A stretch of DNA of 13,575 bases from Candidatus Zhuqueibacterota bacterium 4484_188 (GTDB taxonomy: Bacteria > Calditrichota > Calditrichia > RBG-13-44-9): assembly GCA_002049825.1 (NCBI GenBank), contig MVCZ01000092.1, positions 1 through 13,575 of the forward strand. The letters are read 5' to 3'. Both the position numbers and the translations under genes were made by a program. The notes beneath the pieces were generated by a model. The model saw only the letters and a list, made by a program, of their open reading frames with translations. It was not told the origin of the DNA and did not search any database. This document shows positions 7,567 to 13,575 of the stretch, one piece after another (the first letter of the stretch is position 1; every line of letters starts with the position of its first letter).

Positions 7567-7841
7567 GGTTCATGAAAATAAAAAGAGAAAATTCCAATAC
7601 CCGATTTCCTCTGTAAACCGCCCACACGAAAGATAAGGAATTATTGTCAAAAATCATTCGATTTTTTTGAAAAACTTCAAATGGAAAGCGCTAAAGCGAT
7701 AGCACATAGCTGCTAATTATTTGAACAACGTCTGATTTCAGTCAGTTGTTCGAGGGAATAAAGAATTAATACGCCTAACTGTCACAATAGATCAAAATCA
7801 ATTATTAACAATAGGTGAATGACAAATGCAAGCAAAAGATC

Positions 7842-7870
7842 TTGACAAATAATCTTTCTTTTCGTAAATT
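7842..7870 (+). promoter_or_regulatory. Sigma70-like promoter with consensus -35
   Basis: TTGACA (7842-7847), 17 nt, then TAAATT (7865-7870) followed by T-rich DNA ending in TTTG. The hexamers and spacing match the tRNA-Phe promoter at 257-285. Transcription would start near 7877 and cover the small reading frame at 7928 before the secreted Asp-box gene at 8101, leaving a leader of about 220 nt. Confidence 0.6.
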
Positions 7871-7927
7871 TTTTTGTGAAAAAATAAGGATTCCCCAAAA
7901 TTCAGTTGAAAGATTTGGGAGATGGAG

Positions 7928-8059
7928 ATGAAAACAGATTTGGAGTTTTCATTCACTGAAATAAGTCTTTGCTGTTACTGCTTTTGGTTATCTTCGCATA
8001 ACACCATAACGTTGAAGAATTATATAAAGAATTACACCAGCTTTTTCTCAAATAAGTGA
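7928..8059 (+). CDS. Possible 43-residue small protein or decayed signal-peptide leader
   Basis: ATG 7928 is preceded by GGGAGATGGAG, a fair Shine-Dalgarno, and runs 43 codons to TGA 8059 in the transcribed leader of the next gene. The product begins MKTDLEFSFTE and has a Cys/aromatic middle (LCCYCFWL). Another frame of the same DNA reads NKSLLLLLLVIFA, a very good signal-peptide core bounded by stops, followed by HHNVEELYKELHQLF. The DNA may therefore be a decayed secreted-protein start and not a functional small gene. Nothing is recognised in either reading. Confidence 0.3.
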   Translation: MKTDLEFSFTEISLCCYCFWLSSHNTITLKNYIKNYTSFFSNK

Positions 8060-8100
8060 CAGGAAGCTAGTTTTTCAATTTAAATGGGATGTATGTCTAG

Positions 8101-9102
8101 ATGAAAAGAACACTGATTTTTAAAATCTCATGCTTATTTATTTTTATTATAAATTGGAGCCAAGTTTTTTCACAGGATGGTTCCTGGCACTTCTTTGGCT
8201 TACCAGATGAAGAGATAGAATCTATTGCTATTAATCCACAAAATGATTCTATCTTGTATGCAGGAAGTTCAAGTGATTTTTCTGCGGGAACGTTTGGAAG
8301 TATATTCAAAAGTTATAATGCGGGTCTAACCTGGGACACATTAGTATATGGGTTGAGTGTATCGGATATAGTAATTGATCATAAAAATATAAATGTTGTA
8401 TATGCTGCACTCATGCCTGTAAGTTTTTCACCACCCGGAATACTTAAAACAACTGATGGAGGAGCAAATTGGTTTTGGTCGCATACGGGGATAACTGTGA
8501 GTTGGGAACTGGGGGTGGCTACTCTTGAAATTAACCCTCTTTATACAGATACAATTTATGCGGGAACAACCGGACCTTTGGGAGGCAGAATTTATAAGAG
8601 CATAAACGAAGGTCTTTACTGGAATGATATAACAAATAATGCTCCACCAGGTCTTAGGGATGGCATTTTAGATATCGCCTTAAATCCATTAAATCCCGAT
8701 GTAATATTTTCGACTACGAATTTTAGTGGTAACTTGTATAAAAGTTGGAACGGAGGTATCAACTGGATTCAAATCATGGTACCCTGGCAAGGGTATAATC
8801 TTGAAAAGCCAGGTGAATTAATACTTGGATTTCATCTTTCTCAAAATTATCCCAACCCATTTAATTCAGAAACTCACATCGAATATACCCTGCCAAAGAG
8901 TATATGGATCAAGTTAAATATATATGATCTCAGCGGAAAACTGATAAAAGTGCTTGTAAATGATAATAAGCAAGCAGGACATCATACAGCAAGATGGAAC
9001 GGGAAAGATGATTCGGGCAAAACAGTGGCAAGTGGTGTATATATTTACCATATCTCCAGTGCTGAATACACCGAATCCCGAAAATTAGTTTATTTGAAAT
9101 AG
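8101..9102 (+). CDS. Secreted Asp-box repeat protein with type IX sorting domain
   Basis: A 333-residue exported protein. The signal peptide covers about 1-25 (hydrophobic FKISCLFIFII, ending VFSQ). Four Asp-box-like motifs follow at 71-78 (SYNAGLTW), 117-124 (TTDGGANW), 167-174 (SINEGLYW) and 215-222 (SWNGGINW). Each is paired with an upstream strand such as INPQNDSILYAG, as in sortilin/sialidase-type beta-propellers. Residues about 240-333 form the C-terminal sorting domain (QNYPNPFNSET, KLNIYDLSGK, ending RKLVYLK). Propellers usually have six or more blades, so only four repeats suggest a contracted version. It is noticeably more A/T-rich than the flanking genes. The Shine-Dalgarno before ATG 8101 is weak. 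Substrate is unknown; Asp-box propellers bind or cleave many ligands, and no catalytic residues can be assigned. Confidence 0.85.
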   Translation: MKRTLIFKISCLFIFIINWSQVFSQDGSWHFFGLPDEEIESIAINPQNDSILYAGSSSDFSAGTFGSIFKSYNAGLTWDTLVYGLSVSDIVIDHKNINVVYAALMPVSFSPPGILKTTDGGANWFWSHTGITVSWELGVATLEINPLYTDTIYAGTTGPLGGRIYKSINEGLYWNDITNNAPPGLRDGILDIALNPLNPDVIFSTTNFSGNLYKSWNGGINWIQIMVPWQGYNLEKPGELILGFHLSQNYPNPFNSETHIEYTLPKSIWIKLNIYDLSGKLIKVLVNDNKQAGHHTARWNGKDDSGKTVASGVYIYHISSAEYTESRKLVYLK

Positions 9103-9150
9103 TGTCATATGACCATAGGTGAAGGCACATATGATACTATTTTAGTTTAT

Positions 9151-9216
9151 GTCAAACTGACCGGTGGTTGTAAAATAAGGACTTATGAAAGTGAATAAAA
9201 CCACTGGTCATTTGAC
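9151..9216. repeat. Long imperfect inverted repeat
   Basis: The left arm GTCAAACTGACCGGTGGTT (9151-9169) pairs with the right arm AACCACTGGTCATTTGAC (9199-9216), with one bulge and one mismatch around a 29-nt loop. No T tract follows. It lies between the Asp-box gene and the oxidoreductase remnant, beside perfect palindromes GTCATATGAC (9104-9113) and CCCCATGGGG (9234-9243). It could be an RNA hairpin between convergent genes or the footprint of a small mobile element. Confidence 0.6.
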
Positions 9217-9280
9217 CCAAACGTTAATAAAAGCCCCATGGGGGTGCCTACTGCACAGGTTACCTTTCAAAAATTTTAAT

Positions 9281-9727
9281 TCATAAATTTTCCACTTTTA
9301 TTGGAGAGCTCTTTTTAATCGACTCCCGCACCGCTTCCAAGGTCGCCATGGTTTTAAACCCATCCTCGGCGTCAGGCATGGGTTTCTCTCCCCTTACCAG
9401 GCAGCGGGCAAAATATTCGGTATAGTTTACAAATTCACCGGCATGGTGATTTACTCCTTCAAACTGGAAATAATGGTAAATATCCTCAAAATAGGATTCG
9501 ATCCGTTCATCCTCACCTTCATACTTTACCAGCGACTCCAACTGGGGATATTTAGCGATAAAAGTGCCGGTGGTTCCGTAAAGCGCTACTTCAATCCAGG
9601 GACGGTTCTGATGCGGCTGCTCTAACCCGTACAACCCCAACACTCTTCCAACCCGACCATTCTCAAATTTCAGGTTGATGACAAAAACATCATTTCCCCG
9701 GAATCCGGCACTTTCGGCAATGAGATC
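9281..9727 (-). pseudogene. C-terminal remnant of a Gfo/Idh/MocA-type oxidoreductase
   Basis: This frame is open from 9727 to the TGA at 9283-9281 and encodes about 148 residues of the C-terminal alpha/beta domain of NAD(P)-dependent sugar dehydrogenases. Typical parts are GRVGRVLGLYG, VALYGTTGTFIA, HHAGEFVNYTEYFARCL and PMPDAEDGFKTMATLEAVRES. The N-terminal Rossmann domain with its GxGxxG motif, about half of a usual 330-400-residue protein, is absent. An in-frame TAA lies immediately upstream (9730-9728), followed by about 260 nt of AT-rich DNA without a gene. No start codon with a Shine-Dalgarno was found. It is a truncated, non-functional remnant, possibly once part of the sugar-catabolic cluster. 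Confidence 0.85.
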
Positions 9728-9988
9728 TTACGCAGTTCTTATTTTTAATACAGAAATAGTCGATGACTAACCCTATCCATCGCATTTTAAAAATATTCTT
9801 TATCCTAACCACGGGTTAAAAACGGTATTCACTAATATAAACATGAATGAATCATAGGTATTGGACAAATACTACAATGAGAAACGAACAAATTTACAAT
9901 TTGGATGATCACTTTTGTTACAAAAATAAATGTCGGAGATAAATTCTTAAAATCGATGTAAAATATTCCTATGGCGGATAACTCAAAT

Positions 9989-11818
9989 TCAGGAGGCTTT
10001 CAGCCGCACCATTTCCTGCTTCGCCAAATCGTCCGGGGCGGTTTCATTCTTCTCTATGCCGATAAAATCCAGCAGTTCACCCAGGAAGAATTCCACCCGT
10101 CGCAAATACAATTCCGACACGCAGGGGCGTTTGGGGCAATTGCGGCAGGCGGTGGTTATTTTGCAGTTCATTTCCCGTTTGTACTTCTCCTCCAGCCGGA
10201 CGATGACTTTATACATGTCCTGATTCATCTTTTTACGCTGGGGTTTGTCGGGAAGAATATGAATCCATTTGCGGCGAATCATTTCGTCCAGCTCCCGCAG
10301 CCGCCCCAGGTACTGCCCTAAGGTGGAGCGCCAGATAGTGCGGGTTGAATTGAACATGCGCTGGTAAGCGCGGGGATTTTGGTGGGCAAAATAGCCTTCT
10401 TTCTGCAAAAACTCCCGGGGAATGTCCTCAATCATTAACAGTATTTCATACACCTCGGCTAATTCCTGCACCCGGTTCTCTGCCATATCCAGGTAAATAG
10501 CGCTCAGTTTTTGCTGGTAGAATTCGGAAATTTTGCCGAACAGTTCGAACACCCGGTCAAATTCCCGGAAGTCGTCGCGTCCCTGGTCAATAAAACCGGA
10601 GGTGAGTTTCTTCGCTGCTTTTAGGATTTTAAACGCCTGGCGGATTTGCTGAATCTGCGGATTGCCCAGCGAATTGAAGATGATGTCGAAATAGGCATTG
10701 ATGGTAATTTCCATTTCCCGTAACCGCTGCCGGGTGCGGTCATAAATTTCCAGGAAAATCTCCGACAGGCGCCCCTGAACGTATTTGGAGGGATGCCGCT
10801 TGAGAATTTCCATGATGCGAAAACTAACTGCCTTGGGAAAGGTGGAATCGTTAATCAGTGACAGCAGTTCTTCGATATTGAGTATTTTATTCAACGCTTG
10901 CTGGATTCGCGGGTCGCTGTCCAGGTGCACGTGCGCCAGGGTGACCAGATTTTCGGTCTGGTCCAGATTTTCGGTGCAGTTCTTTAATAATTGAATTTTA
11001 CGCAGGTAAATATCTTCCAGGAACGTTTGCTGACTTTCGGTAATACCCAGCGGGGAGTCCGGCATATTTAGCAGCGGTTCGCAGGACAGGCGATAATGTT
11101 TTTTCAGGTTCTGCAGCATTCGCCAGATTTTTTCGTTGTTAGGTGGGGCTTCGGCAAAAGGACTATTTGAAAAAATATGTTTTCGCAGTAAACTGTAATC
11201 GAACTGTTTGAGCATGTTAACCGCGCTGCGCACCACCACTTCGTCTTCGTCCAGCAGAAAATGCAAAAGCCGGGGGATCGAATCGCCGCCATCGTCAGAT
11301 TTCACCTGGCGAAAGACTTCGGTTACTTTCAGGATTCGCCGCCGCCGCACGGCGATTACGTTTTGCACAATCTGCAGCAGGGGATTCACATCGAATTCAT
11401 TCCTACGTTTTTCCAGGTGACGGCGCAGTGTGCTTAACATGTGCAAGCTCATGCCCGGGTGCGAAAAAACCTCTTTCAATATTTTCAAATTGGTCTCGAA
11501 AGCAACAAATACCAGCAATACCGGAAAACTTTCCCGGCGGATAAAATCAATTTTCTCTTCGGTGGGAAGCGCCAGTAGTTGGCGGTATTGCCCTAATAGC
11601 TGCCAGTATTCGCTCTGCCGTGCCTGCTGTGCAACCATCGGGTCGCTGTCCCGGGCTAATTTCTCCAGCACATCGGGACACCGGCAAACCTGTGCCACCT
11701 GTAAACGAAATGCCGCGGGTTTTTCCACGATTGCCGGCAGGTAATACTGAATGGGCAAGGGCGGGGTGCGACGAAAATATTTCTCTAAAACAACTCCGAA
11801 AATCTGATTAGGTGCCAT
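9989..11818 (-). CDS. Large helical (HEAT-like) protein with C-terminal four-Cys cluster
   Basis: A 609-residue, apparently soluble, almost entirely alpha-helical protein with no signal peptide or membrane segment. The N-terminal half contains HEAT-like helices, for example PDVLEKLARDSDPMVAQQARQ and PRLLHFLLDEDEVVVRSAVNML. The C-terminal part has Cys at 552, 558, 561 and 566 (C-x5-C-x2-C-x4-C, around TACRNCPKRPC), probably binding Zn or an Fe-S cluster. It starts at ATG 11818, 30 nt after the stop of the cyclic-nucleotide-binding gene and on the same strand, so it is probably co-transcribed. HEAT-like proteins are scaffolds, and a role as partner of the nucleotide sensor is an inference. I do not recognise a named family. 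Confidence 0.85.
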   Translation of the reverse strand: MAPNQIFGVVLEKYFRRTPPLPIQYYLPAIVEKPAAFRLQVAQVCRCPDVLEKLARDSDPMVAQQARQSEYWQLLGQYRQLLALPTEEKIDFIRRESFPVLLVFVAFETNLKILKEVFSHPGMSLHMLSTLRRHLEKRRNEFDVNPLLQIVQNVIAVRRRRILKVTEVFRQVKSDDGGDSIPRLLHFLLDEDEVVVRSAVNMLKQFDYSLLRKHIFSNSPFAEAPPNNEKIWRMLQNLKKHYRLSCEPLLNMPDSPLGITESQQTFLEDIYLRKIQLLKNCTENLDQTENLVTLAHVHLDSDPRIQQALNKILNIEELLSLINDSTFPKAVSFRIMEILKRHPSKYVQGRLSEIFLEIYDRTRQRLREMEITINAYFDIIFNSLGNPQIQQIRQAFKILKAAKKLTSGFIDQGRDDFREFDRVFELFGKISEFYQQKLSAIYLDMAENRVQELAEVYEILLMIEDIPREFLQKEGYFAHQNPRAYQRMFNSTRTIWRSTLGQYLGRLRELDEMIRRKWIHILPDKPQRKKMNQDMYKVIVRLEEKYKREMNCKITTACRNCPKRPCVSELYLRRVEFFLGELLDFIGIEKNETAPDDLAKQEMVRLKAS

Positions 11819-11848
11819 CCTGGCTTCTCTCTCCCTGTGGTTTCTCCA

Positions 11849-12358
11849 CTACTCTTCCAGGGCTAATGTCAAAACCGTGGTCAGTTTTAAAATATCCCGA
11901 TTGGCTTTGCGCAGGCGGTCTGCCAGCACTTTCGCCAGATTCTGGTAGAATTTTCTGCCAAAATCCTGCTTTTCTTCCACCATCCGGTATATGTCTTCTG
12001 CGGCAAGTTCTCCCAAAACACAGTCGGTGGCGGCTTTGACTGTTGCCGAGCGCTCTTCCGCTTCGCCGCATAAAGACATCTCGCCAAAAAAGGCGTAATC
12101 GCTTCCCTTAAGCCGGATCAGCGCCTTGTCCACCCGGCTCTTCCCTTGATTATCGGCAAACAAGGTCAATTTTTTAGTCACCGAAACAGTTCCTTCAAAT
12201 AAAATGAACAGACTGTCTCCCAGCTCGCCCTCACGGATGATTTCCTCGCCTTTCGGGTAGCCCTCGATGCGCATTGCCTTTAGCAATTCCCGAATACAGC
12301 TCTCGGGAATATCTTTAAATAAATACACTTTTTGCAGGAACTGAAGTTTGTCTTCCAT
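11849..12358 (-). CDS. Stand-alone cyclic-nucleotide-binding protein
   Basis: A 169-residue CAP_ED-type domain without a DNA-binding region. The beta-roll is clear: YPKGEEIIREGELGDSLFILFEG (about 34-56). The phosphate-binding cassette reads FGEMSLCGEAEERSATVKA at 91-109, spaced exactly like CRP's IGELGLFEEGQERSAWV: E93 matches CRP E72 and R103 matches R82, so cyclic-nucleotide binding is likely. An insertion of charged residues (about 68-80) precedes it. A C-terminal helix (KFYQNLAKVLADRLRK) resembles the dimerisation helix. ATG 12358 is chosen for its AAAGGG upstream; an in-frame start 24 codons earlier is less likely. It lies between the K+ channel gene and the helical protein gene on the same strand, which suggests a sensor subunit acting in trans. 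Confidence 0.9.
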   Translation of the reverse strand: MEDKLQFLQKVYLFKDIPESCIRELLKAMRIEGYPKGEEIIREGELGDSLFILFEGTVSVTKKLTLFADNQGKSRVDKALIRLKGSDYAFFGEMSLCGEAEERSATVKAATDCVLGELAAEDIYRMVEEKQDFGRKFYQNLAKVLADRLRKANRDILKLTTVLTLALEE

Positions 12359-12482
12359 TTTGACATTCCCTTTGCGGTGTGGTTTGTCCCGGTTTTGTTT
12401 GGGGAACCGCTTTCCTTTTCTATCAAACAAATACTAAAAATCGTCCGTTTTGCCCGGCACCAACAGTTGTCCGCCCGGCGGA

Positions 12483-13542
12483 TTATTTAATCACCACCAG
12501 AAAACTGTCCTTTTCCAGCACTGTGTCGTCCGGCGGGTTGGTTTGCACGTCCAACTGTGCGCCCTTGCGCAAACTGCGACCGGCTTCGCGGAATTTGCGC
12601 TCGATAAACTCGTCCAGGTAAGAATAATCCTCCGAGAGCACATCGGAAAAAGACAGCGGCTTTTGCTCCCTGACAATCGCAATGGGCAGGAGGTTTTTTT
12701 GCCGGAAAAAAGTCAGGGCTTCGCCAAAGGTTTTTCCGTTGAGCTCGTCGGGCACAGCGATTCGCTCCAGGTGTTCGTTTTTGATTAGATTTTGCAGCGA
12801 TTGCGGTACCCCCGGCTCGGTCACCATTTCACCCATCAACACCCCGGAGAAAGAATCGCTGACGATGTAGTCATCCACCTGCGCTTTTTTCAGGTAAGGT
12901 TCGTTGTCGTGGTCCAGGATGTGGGCGTAAACTTTTATTTTGGGTTGAATCGCTTTGACCGAAAAAGCGGTGAGGATAGTCTTTTCATCACTTCGGGCGG
13001 TTAGACCACTGCTGGCGTCAGGAACAATGATGACCACTTTCGCCTTGTTGATGTTTGCCCGGTTCAGAATTTCCTCCTGAGCAAAATCGCCGCGGACAAA
13101 CTGCAGCGGCTGACCTTTAAACTGAAAAATAATGTTCTGTACCTGGTCTTCCGGCAATTGGTTGATCATGACCACCGTGCCGGGTTGGGGTCTGTTGAAA
13201 ATCACCCGGAGAATTTGCTCGGCGGTATGGTTCCATCCGCATAGAATAATGTGATTACTTTCGCTGATTTGTTTCAAACCACGCTCCTCCTTTAATTTCT
13301 GCGCCACGAAAATGGATGAAATAGTTGCGGTAAAAGTTGACACCAGCGCCACGCCGGTAAAGATTACCAGAATACCCAAAATTCGCCCCGACTCGGTTAC
13401 CGGCACCACGTCATGGATTCTTTCCCACTTCGATAGTGTAGAAAATTGCCGCGCTGATGATACTGATCAGTAGGATGATCATCAGGATGGTAAGGAGCAA
13501 ATTTCTGCGCAGGTAAAAGATGGTTTTCTTGAAAAAACTCAA
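12483..13542 (-). pseudogene. MthK-like K+ channel with RCK domain, pore segment deleted
   Basis: Two-TM/RCK K+ channels open when ligand binds the cytoplasmic RCK domain. A TTG start at 13542 with GAGGA 7 nt upstream gives LSFFKKTIFYLRR, then TM1 (about LLLTILMIILLISIISAAIFY) and EVGKNP, then a TGA at 13413-13411. The other frame resumes at DVVPVTESGR, the conserved end of the pore loop, followed by TM2 and an RCK/TrkA-N domain (NHIILCGWNHTAEQIL, FVRGDFAQEEIL, VVIIVPDASSG, DDYIVSDSFSG) and a TrkA-C-like end. The pore helix and the TVGYG filter are missing, a loss of roughly 25-35 codons with a frame change at about 13411-13416. The RCK part is otherwise well conserved. As written it cannot conduct K+. 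It is upstream of the cyclic-nucleotide-binding gene on the same strand. Confidence 0.85.
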
Positions 13543-13575
13543 GCAAATGTCCTCATTCCAGTTAAAAAATAATTT

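Larger units (their letters stand above)
7273..8100. other. Long AT-rich intergenic region between divergent secreted-protein genes
   Basis: About 830 nt separate the divergent genes at 7272 (minus) and 8101 (plus). No intact recognised gene lies here. Listed separately are a coding-like stretch (7369-7536), a LacI-type operator (7553-7566), a strong promoter (7842-7870) and a 43-codon reading frame (7928-8059). A second TTGACA lies on the minus strand at 7650-7645 but lacks a good -10. AGCGCT near 7685-7690 is a possible but weak second operator core. Confidence 0.65.

Noticed and set aside
7645..7650. A minus-strand promoter for the secreted protein gene at TTGACA
   Set aside because: No acceptable -10 hexamer lies at 16-18 nt and it would leave a leader of more than 300 nt.
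13391..13409. A shorter functional RCK-only protein starting at GTG 13409
   Set aside because: The GTG lies inside the remnant of the pore loop (DVVPVTESGR), has no good Shine-Dalgarno, and the product would retain an orphan TM2.

Overview
The window looks like a chromosomal stretch from a bacterium of the FCB superphylum, in the broad neighbourhood of KSB1/Calditrichota/Ignavibacteria-type lineages. The main evidence is two secreted proteins that end in the PNPFN-type C-terminal sorting domain of type IX secretion substrates. The exact phylum is an inference. Most genes lie on the minus strand. Base composition is mixed: roughly 7.6-9.3 kb is visibly richer in A/T than the rest.

Layout. (1) 1-421: the start of a minus-strand Tat-exported protein, back to back with a plus-strand tRNA-Phe that has its own promoter and terminator. 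(2) 467-4715: a minus-strand sugar block made of a broken L-fucose-isomerase-like gene, an RbsA/MglA-type ATPase and an RbsC-type permease. Between isomerase and ATPase sits a short plus-strand stretch that reads like the tail of a foreign gene. (3) 4606-5233: an intergenic region carrying a promoter and two inverted hairpin repeats. (4) 5234-7272: a large secreted protein (discoidin-like, Big2-like, an unassigned domain, sorting domain) interrupted by a one-base frameshift. (5) 7273-8100: long AT-rich intergenic DNA with a LacI-type operator, a sigma70-like promoter and small coding-like remnants. (6) 8101-9102: a secreted Asp-box protein on the plus strand. (7) 9281-9727: the C-terminal remnant of a Gfo/Idh/MocA oxidoreductase. 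(8) 9989-13542: a three-gene minus-strand set containing an MthK-like K+ channel/RCK gene that has lost its selectivity filter, a stand-alone cyclic-nucleotide-binding protein, and a large helical protein with a C-terminal four-cysteine cluster.

How it fits together. The transporter, isomerase and oxidoreductase remnant suggest uptake and catabolism of a deoxysugar or pentose. No substrate-binding protein is present in the window. The last three genes suggest a split ligand-controlled K+ channel module: ion channel, nucleotide sensor, and a helical partner of unknown function.

The most striking overall property is decay. Five coding sequences are interrupted, internally deleted or reduced to fragments within 13.5 kb, and two of them (isomerase and channel) have lost an internal block with a frame change at the joint. 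Either this is a degrading accessory region or the assembly collapsed sequence at these points; read mapping would decide.
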